Source: Pedobacter cryoconitis
Lineage (GTDB): Bacteria > Bacteroidota > Bacteroidia > Sphingobacteriales > Sphingobacteriaceae
Length of the DNA: 64,000 bases
Assembly (NCBI RefSeq): GCF_014200605.1
Contig: NZ_JACHCE010000003.1
Coordinates: 530,538-594,537 of the forward strand
Reading direction: 5' to 3'
Every line of letters starts with the position of its first letter. Position 1 is the stretch's first letter. Shown in pieces: positions 43,962 through 53,965 of the stretch. Both the position numbers and the translations under genes were made by a program. The notes below the pieces were generated by a model. The model was not told the origin of the DNA. It saw only the letters and a program-made list of their open reading frames with translations, and did no database searches.

Positions 43962-45365
43962 TTATTTGATATATCTGTTAATAACCTCAACAATCGCATT
44001 GTTATCTTGTAATTGCGGCAGATACTCAAACAGGATATAATGTTTTTCCGGGTCTGTTACTAAAGCTGTTTCCAGGTAAACCAGCGCTTCTTTATGCTGT
44101 CCAAGAGCAAATAAATAAGCCACCTGCCTGTAATAAAGCTCAGCAGCATCCGGATTATTTTTTATCCCGTCCGAAATAGTTTCCGAAGCTTCCAGTAATC
44201 TCCCCTGCTCATATAAAACGGTAGAAAAATCCAGCCATGCCTCTATATCAAGCGGATTATATTCCAGCACTTTATGATATGCCTCTACAGACTGTTCTAT
44301 TTGTCCGAGTTTATAATAGGCATCCGCCATTGCGAACCAGAAATCAGGGTTTTCATCATCCAGCTCTATCGCTTTTTTATAAAAATGAAGAGATTCAAAG
44401 TAACGCTCTTCGAAATTAAGTGTAACACCGATTCCAAACCAGGCATCTGCCAGCTTATTATCCATTTTCACAGATTTCTTATAATAGGCACGCGCTTCGT
44501 CCATGCGCTCCAGCTTCTCATAACATTCACCTATTGCACAATAAGTATCAGCATTTGGCTTTTCGTACTCCCAGGTTTGTTTATAAACTTCAATTGCCTC
44601 TGCATAGCGGTCAAGCTGTACAAGGGCATTGCCTTTGTTATAATAAGCCGAAGCAAAATTATCTTTTATAAGAATTGCATAGTCATAGGCATCTATCGCC
44701 TTTTCAAACAAATCAAGCTTATGATAAGAATTTGCCAGGTTGTACCATGCAGCATAAGAATAGGGATCGTTATCGATATATTCCATGTAAAACTGGATAC
44801 TCTCTTCCTGTTTGTCTAAAATATCATAACAAAAGGCCAGTTCATATAAACCGTCTTTGTTTTCCATATTCTGTTCCAGGCTCTGCTTGATGTACTTGAT
44901 TGCACTTTCGTAATCCAGCATATTCTGATAAACATAAGCTATCTGAAGCAGAATTTCATCTGTCGTTTCGGCAAAAGTCAATGCAATCTGAAAATTATCC
45001 AGTGCCTCTGTATAACGCTCCAGGCTATTGTATATATTTCCGCGAAGGACATAGATTTCTGACTCAGAAGCTTCGAGCATTTCCGCTTTCTGCAAAGAGA
45101 AAAATGCTTTATCAATCTGATCAGTGATAAAAAACAATTGCGCCTGTTTAATTAAAAACACAGCAGCATAAGGATGCTGATTCAACGCATATTCTATCAC
45201 CTGTAGTGCCTTTATAGGGTCACTTTTTTCTATATAGTAGTCAATGATATTCTCAAAGGCCTGGGCATCAAAAAAATACTGATCCTGGTTCCTTATCATC
45301 TCTTCATAGCGCTCTACCGAACGCTGTGCATCATCACTAAAATCAAAGTAAAATTCCTCTTCCAT
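43962..45365 (-). CDS. TPR-repeat protein
   Basis: This 467-aa protein is built from about twelve tetratricopeptide repeats over nearly its whole length; clear ones include YNLANSYHKLDLFEKAIDAY and AYYNKGNALVQLDRYAEAIE. It has no signal peptide or membrane helix, so a cytoplasmic scaffold is likely. Upstream, 45366-45691 has no gene; it holds the terminator of the next gene. Confidence 0.88.
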   Translation of the reverse strand: MEEEFYFDFSDDAQRSVERYEEMIRNQDQYFFDAQAFENIIDYYIEKSDPIKALQVIEYALNQHPYAAVFLIKQAQLFFITDQIDKAFFSLQKAEMLEASESEIYVLRGNIYNSLERYTEALDNFQIALTFAETTDEILLQIAYVYQNMLDYESAIKYIKQSLEQNMENKDGLYELAFCYDILDKQEESIQFYMEYIDNDPYSYAAWYNLANSYHKLDLFEKAIDAYDYAILIKDNFASAYYNKGNALVQLDRYAEAIEVYKQTWEYEKPNADTYCAIGECYEKLERMDEARAYYKKSVKMDNKLADAWFGIGVTLNFEERYFESLHFYKKAIELDDENPDFWFAMADAYYKLGQIEQSVEAYHKVLEYNPLDIEAWLDFSTVLYEQGRLLEASETISDGIKNNPDAAELYYRQVAYLFALGQHKEALVYLETALVTDPEKHYILFEYLPQLQDNNAIVEVINRYIK

Positions 45366-45631
45366 TGTATTGAATAATTAAAGAACAGCTCCCTTTTTTT
45401 CTAAAATACAGTATAAGTTTACAGTATTATATAGCTTGTAACCGAAATAATTATCAACATTCAAACAACTTACATTGTAATTAGCTGATAATATTAAATT
45501 TAGCAGTAAATAAGCTGGCTAGCCTGGGTCAGCATTTTTCTATTGCTGTTGGGAGTTTTTCCTGAATTACTACAAATAAACGCAACTTAATTTTAATCTG
45601 CGTAAAATTCAAGTCAAGAAACCAGTCCATA

Positions 45632-45663
45632 AAAAAAGCCAGTAATCAAATACCGGCTTTTTT
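45632..45663 (-). terminator. Terminator after the head-GIN gene
   Basis: A stem with one mismatch, AAAAAAGCC-A-GTA with TAC-C-GGCTTTTTT, lies 29 nt beyond the stop. The rest of 45366-45691 has no recognisable element. Confidence 0.65.
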
Positions 45664-45691
45664 ATTAAACAATTACCTTGTAGCAATCTAT

Positions 45692-46324
45692 TTATTTTTT
45701 CACATCTCCTGTATTTGCTTTTTTAACCTTTGCTTTCATTACATTCATTGCAAGTCTTGATTCTACCGGCAGGTTATCTGTTCTTAAAGCAGCTAATTTT
45801 TCTGTTTTCAAACTGCCCAGTCCTGAATTCTTAATTGTGTGGCTTTCGGTTGTACCCGCCAGTTCCAGACTACCCAATCCATCCATATCAGTATACATGC
45901 TCTCTGTATTAGCTTTAATATGAGCAACAGCATTATCTCTTAAAATCACTTGCAGATAAGCTAAATTAAATGTTCCAATAGTACTTACCTCTGAATTATC
46001 CAAAGCAGAGATCCGGTATAAATCTTTAACATAAACAGTTACTGTTACCGGACTTTCTTCAGATGAGCTCACAGTCAGTGTATTTCCCATTTGCTTAACC
46101 GATATTTTATCCATCTCGCTTTCCTCAACAGAAACCCATTCATTTTTACTCTGTACAAGATGTACTCTAGTATTACCTTGTACGATAACTCTTTTAATAT
46201 CCATTTTAGCAGATGCTGCTACAACAGGCACTACTTTTTCAGCAGCGATTGAACTGAATACTGTGGCCGACAAAATGATGGCAGTCATTGCCGATGTTAC
46301 TAATGTTTTCAATGAATTTTTCAT
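45692..46324 (-). CDS. Head-GIN/DUF2807-like exported protein
   Basis: This 210-aa protein has a signal peptide (residues 1-28) and a beta-solenoid-like repeat pattern typical of DUF2807: KMDIKRVIVQGNTRVHLVQS, TVTVYVKDLYRISALDNSEV, and VAHIKANTESMYTDMDGLGS. It is probably periplasmic or surface-associated. The upstream gap 46325-46635 is AT-rich with no gene or clear motif. Confidence 0.75.
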   Translation of the reverse strand: MKNSLKTLVTSAMTAIILSATVFSSIAAEKVVPVVAASAKMDIKRVIVQGNTRVHLVQSKNEWVSVEESEMDKISVKQMGNTLTVSSSEESPVTVTVYVKDLYRISALDNSEVSTIGTFNLAYLQVILRDNAVAHIKANTESMYTDMDGLGSLELAGTTESHTIKNSGLGSLKTEKLAALRTDNLPVESRLAMNVMKAKVKKANTGDVKK

Positions 46325-46635
46325 GTCTTTATTTTTAAGTTTTTTATAAAAGTCTGTTTCTTAATAGTTTGTAATTAAGACGCAAACTCCTACCCTACGT
46401 TGCAAATTTTCTTGCCTTTTATACCACGGACCTGTATAACCCGACGAACGCCCTTAATTTTCCGACAAACTCTGACCTGATTTTTGCTACACTTACCTTC
46501 TTTCGCACAATTATCAGTCAGATAATAGAGAATAATCGCACGAAAAATTCAATTCTATTTGACCACAACTCAAATTTGATGTATGTTTAAGGATTTTCCA
46601 TACCTAAAGACTCCTTTTTTTTAATCATTTACCTC

Positions 46636-49533
46636 ATGTTACGCGTAGATAGCTCTAAACCCTGCAAAATCGTATATTCACTGTGCAAACATGAGTATTT
46701 AGGCTATTTAATTGAACCACATATTGTCCAGCTTAATCCACAAGGCGATTTCTCTTTAACCTATCAGCGGTTATTTAGCCATACAGCCAAAGAATTTACC
46801 AGGCATCTTACAGAGTCAGATCTTAAGATCATTAAAATGCTGGATGAAACTGAACAGGATCATGTGATTAAGAAATATCATAAAAAAGCGATCAGGCCTT
46901 TTGAGTTTTTCAGCAAATTTTATGACGACAAATTTTACGATAGTGTACGTCCAAAAATTGAGAAAAAGCTTGCCGAGGTACTTGAAATCCTTAAAATTAA
47001 AGATGAGTTATACCTTATGGATAAAGACGGGTGGCCGGCAGAGCGTAAAATAGAACTCGCTACCGAACCTGCTACCATCTTATTTCATTTCAGAAGAAAC
47101 GAGGTAGAAACCAGATATTTCCCAACAATCAAATATCAGTCTCTTCGAATTGACTTTATGTTTAAAGAAGCTCAGATTGTCAGCAACCAGCCGGCATGGC
47201 TATTACTGAATGATGTTCTTTATTTCTTTGAACAGGATATTGAAGGAAAAAAGCTCTTTCCTTTTCTGAATAAACGATATATCACGATTCCTACAGCTAA
47301 AGAAGAAACTTATTTTGAGAAGTTTGTTGCACCCCTGATAGAGAAGTATCATGTTTATGCAGAAGGATTTGAGATTCAGACAGAGAAACACGAACCAACT
47401 GCAATTCTTAAAGTAATTTATATTGAAGGCGGGATTTCACAACTCCAATTGTACTTCAAATACGGTGAACATGTTTTTGCCCTGGGGAATGAAAAGAAAG
47501 TAACTGTTCATGTAGAAAAACAAGATAATAATTATGTCTTTACCCGTGTCAAAAGAGATACTTCATGGGAAAAGTTTAAATACGCAGAATTAATTAAGCT
47601 GGGACTTAAAAAAACGAGTGCAATCTTTTATAACCTCGAACTGGGTTCTGCTGCTGCAACAGAAGATAAGTCTTATGGTGTTCTGAACTGGGTTAACGAA
47701 CATATTGAACTGTTAGAAGCTAAAGGCTACAGCATTGAGCAATCAACCGGTCAAAAGAAGTTCTTATTTGCTTCGAGCAAAATTGATTTTGAGATCAAAG
47801 AAGACAATGACTGGTTTGATATTAACGCGATTGTATATTTCGGTATACATCCCGTTCCTTTTATTGCTTTAAAGCAGCATATTCTGCATAAAAGAAGAGA
47901 ATTTCCACTTCCCGATGGCACGATAGCGATCATTCCCGAAAAATGGTTTTCGCAATACGGAAGTTTATTCAGTCTTTCTGACGGAGGAAAAATGCTGAAG
48001 CTGAAAAAACACCATATAGGTTTGATCAATGATCTTGCTGGTGATGGAATTGCAAATGTGACCCTTCAGCGCAAACTTCAGAAACTAAATGATTTTGAGA
48101 ATATCGAAGATGTGCAAATGCCGGTTCACTTTAAAGGCGAACTCAGGAGTTATCAAAAAGCAGGCTATAACTGGTTCAGCTTTTTAAGGGAGTACAACTT
48201 TGGTGGCTGTTTAGCGGATGATATGGGTTTAGGTAAAACCATCCAAACCCTGGCTATGCTTCAAAAACTGAAAGAAGAAGATGAGCTGAACAATACACAC
48301 AGCACTTCATTAATCATTATGCCAACTTCACTGATATATAACTGGCTGGCAGAAGCAAAGAAATTTACCCCTAAGCTGAAAATTCTTGCACATACCGGCA
48401 GTGCCAGAAATAAAGATGTCAGTCATTTTATTAAATACGATATTGTAATTACTACCTATGGAATTACCAGGGTAGATGTCAACGAAATACAGAATTTTTA
48501 TTTCAATTATATTATTCTGGATGAAAGTCAGAATATTAAAAATCCTTCTTCAAAGTCTTTTAAAGCTGTAAAGCAGTTAAAATCAAGACACCGGTTAATT
48601 CTGAGTGGTACACCTGTAGAAAATTCTGTGGGTGATCTTTGGACACAACTAACCTTCCTTAATCCGGGATTACTGGGTACACAGGCTTTTTTCAATGAAG
48701 AATATGTACAGGCTATTGAAAAAAGGAAAGATGAGGATAAGGCAAAAAAACTCCAGGCAATTATTAAACCTTTTGTCTTAAGACGAACCAAAGAACAGGT
48801 TGCAGAAGAACTGCCGGCAAAAACCGAGCAGATCATTTACTGTGACATGAGCGAGGACCAGGCATCTTATTATGAAAAGACAAAATCTGCCTACAGAAAT
48901 GACTTACTGAGCAGTATGGATGACGGAACTTATGCAAAAAAACAGGTTCAACTGCTCCAGGGCTTAACTGCATTACGTCAGTTAGCAAACCATCCAGGCA
49001 TGATTGACGACCAGTATACCTCTGATTCAGGTAAATTTGAAAACGTAGTCCATACCCTTGACAACGTGCTTAAAGGTGGTCATAAAGTACTTATATTTTC
49101 ACAGTTCGTTAAGCACCTGACTATCTTCAAAAATCACTTTGAAAAAGAACTGATTCCATTTGCCTATCTTGACGGTTCTACAAAAAACCGTGGTGAAATT
49201 GTTGCCGAATTCCAGGATAACAAAGATCTTAAAGTCTTCCTGATCTCAATAAAAGCAGGTGGGGTAGGTTTAAATCTTACACAGGCAGATTACGTCTTTA
49301 TATTAGATCCCTGGTGGAACCCTGCAGTTGAACAGCAGGCTATAGACAGGTCACACCGGATCGGACAGGAAAAGAAAGTCTTTATCTATAAGTTTATCGC
49401 TAAAGACACAGTCGAAGAGAAAATACTTGCTTTACAGAACCGTAAAAAGCGTCTTGCCAGTTCATTGATCACTACCGAAGAAAGCTTTTTTAAATCATTG
49501 AGCAAGGAAGATATCCGGGAAATCCTGAAATAG
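46636..49533 (+). CDS. SNF2-family helicase/ATPase
   Basis: This 965-aa protein has an N-terminal 500-residue region of the bacterial SNF2-associated type, then the ATPase core: Walker A DDMGLGKTIQTLAM near residue 530, Walker B ILDESQNIKN, motif III-like LSGTPVENS, and in the second lobe QAIDRSHRIGQ. No defence genes (nuclease, methylase, DISARM components) stand next to it, so a chromatin-like or repair role is more likely than defence. Confidence 0.88.
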   Translation: MLRVDSSKPCKIVYSLCKHEYLGYLIEPHIVQLNPQGDFSLTYQRLFSHTAKEFTRHLTESDLKIIKMLDETEQDHVIKKYHKKAIRPFEFFSKFYDDKFYDSVRPKIEKKLAEVLEILKIKDELYLMDKDGWPAERKIELATEPATILFHFRRNEVETRYFPTIKYQSLRIDFMFKEAQIVSNQPAWLLLNDVLYFFEQDIEGKKLFPFLNKRYITIPTAKEETYFEKFVAPLIEKYHVYAEGFEIQTEKHEPTAILKVIYIEGGISQLQLYFKYGEHVFALGNEKKVTVHVEKQDNNYVFTRVKRDTSWEKFKYAELIKLGLKKTSAIFYNLELGSAAATEDKSYGVLNWVNEHIELLEAKGYSIEQSTGQKKFLFASSKIDFEIKEDNDWFDINAIVYFGIHPVPFIALKQHILHKRREFPLPDGTIAIIPEKWFSQYGSLFSLSDGGKMLKLKKHHIGLINDLAGDGIANVTLQRKLQKLNDFENIEDVQMPVHFKGELRSYQKAGYNWFSFLREYNFGGCLADDMGLGKTIQTLAMLQKLKEEDELNNTHSTSLIIMPTSLIYNWLAEAKKFTPKLKILAHTGSARNKDVSHFIKYDIVITTYGITRVDVNEIQNFYFNYIILDESQNIKNPSSKSFKAVKQLKSRHRLILSGTPVENSVGDLWTQLTFLNPGLLGTQAFFNEEYVQAIEKRKDEDKAKKLQAIIKPFVLRRTKEQVAEELPAKTEQIIYCDMSEDQASYYEKTKSAYRNDLLSSMDDGTYAKKQVQLLQGLTALRQLANHPGMIDDQYTSDSGKFENVVHTLDNVLKGGHKVLIFSQFVKHLTIFKNHFEKELIPFAYLDGSTKNRGEIVAEFQDNKDLKVFLISIKAGGVGLNLTQADYVFILDPWWNPAVEQQAIDRSHRIGQEKKVFIYKFIAKDTVEEKILALQNRKKRLASSLITTEESFFKSLSKEDIREILK

Positions 49534-49559
49534 GTCTTAAAACACACATCAGGAGAGTA

Positions 49560-50201
49560 TTAAACTTGTGGAAATTGTAAAATCGCAGTATAATCTTCTC
49601 TTGGAATCATTTCTGCTCCCAAACTCATTAAATGATCATTTGGAACCTGGCAATCAATCAAGCGGTATTTATTTTGCTGACAAAGCCAGATCAATGCTGT
49701 TTTCGAAGCATTGCTCTTTAAACTGAACATACTTTCACCAACAAATACACCATTAATTACCAAACCATATAAACCACCCGCCAGCTCACCCTCATACCAT
49801 ACTTCTATACTATGGGCCCAGCCGTATTTATGCAGATTAATATAGGCATTTTGCATCGCAGTGGTAATCCATGTGCCGTCCTGATCCTTTCTCGGTGATT
49901 TTGCACAACAAACAATAACATCTGCAAAGGCCTGATCCATTGTGATCGTAAATACCTGGTCTGCAATTATCTTACGCATACTTTTGCTCACTTTAACCTT
50001 TTCAGGAAAGATCACACAACGTTCAGGAGGAGCAAACCAGCAGATTGGGTCTCCTTCACTAAACCACGGAAAGATTCCATTTTCATAGGCGAGTACCAGC
50101 CTGTCCTTACTTAAATCTCCACCAATAGCCAGTAACCCATCTTCTTCTGCTAATGCAGGATTAGGGAAAACCAATTCTCCTTCGGGCAACTGAAATATCA
50201 T
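49560..50201 (-). CDS. aat: Leucyl/phenylalanyl-tRNA-protein transferase
   Basis: I start at ATG 50201 (MIFQLPEGELVFPNPALAEE), giving 213 aa; the 23-residue extension to 50270 has no gene character. The core has ENGIFPWFSEGDPICWFAPP and WAHSIEVWYEGELAGGLYGL, then GESMFSLKSNASKTAL. It adds Leu or Phe to N-terminal Lys/Arg for ClpS-ClpAP degradation. Confidence 0.93.
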   Translation of the reverse strand: MIFQLPEGELVFPNPALAEEDGLLAIGGDLSKDRLVLAYENGIFPWFSEGDPICWFAPPERCVIFPEKVKVSKSMRKIIADQVFTITMDQAFADVIVCCAKSPRKDQDGTWITTAMQNAYINLHKYGWAHSIEVWYEGELAGGLYGLVINGVFVGESMFSLKSNASKTALIWLCQQNKYRLIDCQVPNDHLMSLGAEMIPREDYTAILQFPQV

Positions 50202-50293
50202 AGGGACAAAAATATAAAATTTTAAACCTAAACGTTTTATATCTGTCATAGTACTTGTTATATCTGTCATACCAATGAAAATAGCCTGATACC

Positions 50294-51721
50294 ATGGATA
50301 GAAAAGATAATTTCGTCAACATCAAGCACCTCTACAACAGAGCCGGATTTGGAATAGCCTATCCCGATTTACTCCAATTAAGCAAGAGAAAAATAAGCAA
50401 AGCTATTAATGGCCTGTTTAACTCTTCTGCAAAGGGAACGGAGCTGATGGTGATTACTCCCGAAGAATTTAAAGAGCAGCAGCTCCTGCTGTCTGGTTTG
50501 AATGGCAAAAAAGAATTAAGTCCCGAAGAAAAACAACAAAGGGAAGACATCACCAAAGCCCGCAATGAGAAAAGCCGCGATCTTAACCTGAGCTGGATAC
50601 AAAGGATGATTGCCACAGATAATCCTTTACTGGAAAAGATGACCCTGTTTTGGCATGGACATTTTGCCTGCCGTTCCAATAATCCATTTCATGCGCAGCA
50701 GCTAAACAACATCCAAAGGAACAATGCTTTAGGAAATTTCAAGACTTTATTGTCAGAAGTTTCCAAGTCGCCGGCAATGCTGGACTACCTCAACAATCAA
50801 CAAAACAGAAAAGGCCATCCCAATGAGAATTTCTCCAGAGAATTAATGGAATTATTTACGCTTGGCAGAGGTAATTATACTGAAAATGATATTAAAGAAG
50901 CCGCCCGTTCATTTACCGGATGGGCTTATAATAAAAATGGTGATTTTGAATTCAATACAAAAGCACATGATGAGAAAGTAAAAACCTTTTTTGGTCAGAC
51001 AGGTGCATTTGATGGGGAAGCAATTATTGATATGATACTGGCCAAACCCGAAACAGCTACTTTTATTTGCCGTAAGCTTTACATCTTTTTTGTCAATGAT
51101 AACCCTGATGAAGCACACGTAAAGGAACTGGCCACACATTTCTATGAACAGAAATATGATATCTCAGCGCTGATGAACAGGTTATTTAGTTCTGAATGGT
51201 TCTATGGCAAAGAAAACACAGGCAATAAAATCAAATCTCCGGTAGAATTTTTAGTTAATCTGAGCAGAGAATTTTATGTCACCTATAATAAACCACAGAT
51301 CCTAATACAATTACAAACCAGCCTGGGTCAATACCTCTTTAACCCCCCAAATGTTGCAGGCTGGCCAGGAGGAAAAAGCTGGATTGACAGTTCATCCTTA
51401 ATGCTGCGGTTAAAAATACCTTCTTTGGTTTTAAATGATGGTATCCTGGATTTTGATGGAAAAGCTGACCCCGAAGATGAAGCAGTCATCGCCCTGAATA
51501 AAAAGCAAAAAGCCAGACCTGTCAAGTCTTATATTAATGCGCAGGCAGACTGGTCTAAGTTTTTAGCTTGTTTCCCAAAAGATATGAAACAAACAGAGCT
51601 TGCATCATTTCTGCTGGAACCTGCAGTGGGAAAAAAAATCAGCGATGTAATTTCAACTAATGTCAAACTAAAAAATACGGCAATTGCAGTAACCAGTATG
51701 CCCGAATATCAATTGTGCTAA
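50294..51721 (+). CDS. DUF1800 protein
   Basis: This 475-aa protein has the DUF1800 features: HLYNRAGFGIAYPDL at the N-terminus, MTLFWHGHFACR, and NENFSRELMELFTLGRGNYTENDIKEAARSFTGW, then LFNPPNVAGWPGGKSW near the end. It stands 10 nt before a DUF1501 gene, a pairing found widely in Bacteroidota and Planctomycetota. The function is unknown. Confidence 0.9.
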   Translation: MDRKDNFVNIKHLYNRAGFGIAYPDLLQLSKRKISKAINGLFNSSAKGTELMVITPEEFKEQQLLLSGLNGKKELSPEEKQQREDITKARNEKSRDLNLSWIQRMIATDNPLLEKMTLFWHGHFACRSNNPFHAQQLNNIQRNNALGNFKTLLSEVSKSPAMLDYLNNQQNRKGHPNENFSRELMELFTLGRGNYTENDIKEAARSFTGWAYNKNGDFEFNTKAHDEKVKTFFGQTGAFDGEAIIDMILAKPETATFICRKLYIFFVNDNPDEAHVKELATHFYEQKYDISALMNRLFSSEWFYGKENTGNKIKSPVEFLVNLSREFYVTYNKPQILIQLQTSLGQYLFNPPNVAGWPGGKSWIDSSSLMLRLKIPSLVLNDGILDFDGKADPEDEAVIALNKKQKARPVKSYINAQADWSKFLACFPKDMKQTELASFLLEPAVGKKISDVISTNVKLKNTAIAVTSMPEYQLC

Positions 51722-51731
51722 ATAAAACAAA

Positions 51732-52931
51732 ATGGAAAGAAGAGATTTTTTAAGAAAAGCAACCCTTGCAGCAGCAGGAACAGTTTTCGTTCCTGCATTT
51801 ATGAAGCCTTTTGAAGCATTGGCACTGGATGAACTGAGTTTATATAAAAACCTCGTTGTCGTTCAGCTCTCCGGCGGGAATGATGGACTGAATACAGTTA
51901 TCCCTTTTGGAAATGATATTTATTATCAAATGAGAAAAGGTATAGCCATTAAACCTGAAGAGGTAATCAAACTGAATGATATGCAGGGGCTGAACCCTAA
52001 CCTGACTTGTTTGAAAGAACTTTATGATCAGGGATGGATGTCAATTATCAATGATGTCGGTTATCCTAATCCAGACCGGTCACATTTCCGTTCTATGGAT
52101 ATCTGGCAAACAGCGAGTGATTCCAATCAATACCTTTCTACAGGCTGGATAGGCCGTTACCTGGATTCAAACTGTGAAACTTGTAAATTCCCTTACACAG
52201 CGATCGAAGTGGATGACAGCCTCTCTCTGGCTATGAAAGGCAGGAGTAAAAAAGGGATTGCCTTAAAAGACCCGGCCGCTTTGTTCCGTAATACCAATGA
52301 GCCATTTTTCAGAGAGATGATTAACAGCGATAAAGACCACCTTGACGAAGAAAACCTGGGTTATCTGTATAAAACGATGATTGAAACTTCTTCTTCAGCT
52401 AACTATATCCAAAATACTTCTAAAATTTACGCCCCGAATTATACTTATCCGAATTCAGGCTTTGCCAATCAACTTAAAACCGTTTCCAAATTTATCTGTT
52501 CAGGTTTAAAAACCAGAGTTTATTACGTGTCTTTAAGTGGTTTTGACACCCATGTAAATCAGTTGAATCAGCAAGGCCGGTTATTACAGCAATATGCCGA
52601 AGGGATGAATGCTTTTGTTAAAGATCTGCATCAGAATAATAAGCTGGATGATACTTTAGTAATTACTTTTTCTGAGTTTGGCAGACGTGTAGCGCAAAAT
52701 GCAAGCAATGGAACCGACCATGGGACAGCAAATAATATGTTTTTATTTGGCGGAAGATTAAAAAAACAAGGAATTTATAATCCGGCACCCGATCTGGCGA
52801 ACCTGGATAATGGCGATCTGAAATACCAGGTAGACTTTAGAGAAGTGTATGGAACAATCTTAGACAAATGGCTGGATGTCAGCAACTCACAGATTCTCAA
52901 CAAACGATTCAACAATCTGGGTTTTATCTAA
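51732..52931 (+). CDS. DUF1501 sulfatase-like protein
   Basis: This 399-aa protein starts with a twin-arginine-like signal (MERRDFLRKATLAAAG) and has LVVVQLSGGNDGLNTVIP, GYPNPDRSHFRSMDIWQT and TFSEFGRRVAQNASNGTDHG, the DUF1501 pattern related to alkaline-phosphatase-type folds. It is probably exported by Tat. It is the partner of the DUF1800 gene. Confidence 0.9.
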   Translation: MERRDFLRKATLAAAGTVFVPAFMKPFEALALDELSLYKNLVVVQLSGGNDGLNTVIPFGNDIYYQMRKGIAIKPEEVIKLNDMQGLNPNLTCLKELYDQGWMSIINDVGYPNPDRSHFRSMDIWQTASDSNQYLSTGWIGRYLDSNCETCKFPYTAIEVDDSLSLAMKGRSKKGIALKDPAALFRNTNEPFFREMINSDKDHLDEENLGYLYKTMIETSSSANYIQNTSKIYAPNYTYPNSGFANQLKTVSKFICSGLKTRVYYVSLSGFDTHVNQLNQQGRLLQQYAEGMNAFVKDLHQNNKLDDTLVITFSEFGRRVAQNASNGTDHGTANNMFLFGGRLKKQGIYNPAPDLANLDNGDLKYQVDFREVYGTILDKWLDVSNSQILNKRFNNLGFI

Positions 52932-53905
52932 ATATTGATCAGTCCTATTTTAACAGCATCCGACATCGCCTCTTTACTATCAGTAAAGAGGCAGGTATGA
53001 ATACTTTTTTCTGCTGCTTTGCTTAAAGTATCCAATGTTGCCTTTTGTCTTTCCCGTCTGATATTTCTGATATAGATAGCCTCTATACATTCTGGGTGCT
53101 TCATAGCAATTGTCGTATAAATTTCAGGGTCCTGCTGTGAGTTATCCCCAAAAAGTATAAACTTTTGATTCGGGAAAGCATCTATAATGCGCATCACACG
53201 CATTAATTTACCTTCATGCCCGGTTTTACCAGTCTTTAATAAATCTTTCCATCTCTTAATCTGATTGAGTAAAAAAGCGCCCTCAGGAAGCTGATTAAAT
53301 CTAAAAGTACTGACCAGGTAGTCATATAAATTCCATTCACTGCTGGAAACATAAAAGAAAGGGTTAGGATGTTCAGCATCAGTACGGGACAGCGCCAGTA
53401 AATTATAATAAGACGTTACACCGGGGAACGTTTTTCGTGTATGCGGATTTTTGATAAAAAGCTCTCTCAGTCTTCTGCCAATAGTTGCAGAATGTGAAAC
53501 CATGATCGTATCGTCAATATCAGATATAAATGCATACTGCGTAATATGCGGGACATAAACGTCTCCGGTATTTACAGCAAGTACTTCACCATTATCAGTT
53601 AAAGCTTCTACTTTTACCTGGTGCCAGCCTGCACTAACGTTTTGCTCTGCTTTCCATTCAAATTTAAAAAAACCATCATATTCTGTTGTCTGATAAACTA
53701 TCTGATCATAAAAACTTAGCCTCACTTTAAGCCAGGGATAAGGTTTTAAAATAAACATCCTGATCAGGTAAACAATGTTCACAAAGAAATTATTGCTGTA
53801 GTTCTGAGTATTCTTCGCTCTGAATTTAAAGACATGCCCATATATGACCAGATTATTAGTGTGGCCATAGCCATGATATACTTTTACGCTGACAGAATTA
53901 TTCAT
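52928..53905 (-). CDS. DUF2183 (App1-like) phosphatase
   Basis: I start at 53905 (MNNSVSVKVYHGYG), giving 325 aa; an in-frame ATG 9 nt upstream is possible. The N-terminal half is a beta domain; the C-terminal half has the HAD-type catalytic motif SDIDDTIMVSHS (DxDxT) and FILFGDNSQQDPEIY. App1 proteins dephosphorylate phosphatidate. It is convergent with DUF1501 and divergent from the diacylglycerol-kinase gene, which handles the reverse reaction. Confidence 0.85.
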   Translation of the reverse strand: MNNSVSVKVYHGYGHTNNLVIYGHVFKFRAKNTQNYSNNFFVNIVYLIRMFILKPYPWLKVRLSFYDQIVYQTTEYDGFFKFEWKAEQNVSAGWHQVKVEALTDNGEVLAVNTGDVYVPHITQYAFISDIDDTIMVSHSATIGRRLRELFIKNPHTRKTFPGVTSYYNLLALSRTDAEHPNPFFYVSSSEWNLYDYLVSTFRFNQLPEGAFLLNQIKRWKDLLKTGKTGHEGKLMRVMRIIDAFPNQKFILFGDNSQQDPEIYTTIAMKHPECIEAIYIRNIRRERQKATLDTLSKAAEKSIHTCLFTDSKEAMSDAVKIGLINI

Positions 53906-53965
53906 TATAAACAAAACAGAGCGGGTGCAGAGTTGTTTGTGTTATTAAATAATATTAATTACCGT

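Noticed and set aside
46636..49533. SNF2 helicase as part of a defence island
   Set aside because: Neighbours are housekeeping (aat, head-GIN protein); no nuclease, methylase or DISARM-type partner is present.
53834..53965. N-terminal extension of the diacylglycerol kinase
   Set aside because: It overlaps the divergent DUF2183 gene, and the family starts at MKLLFIVNPGSG.
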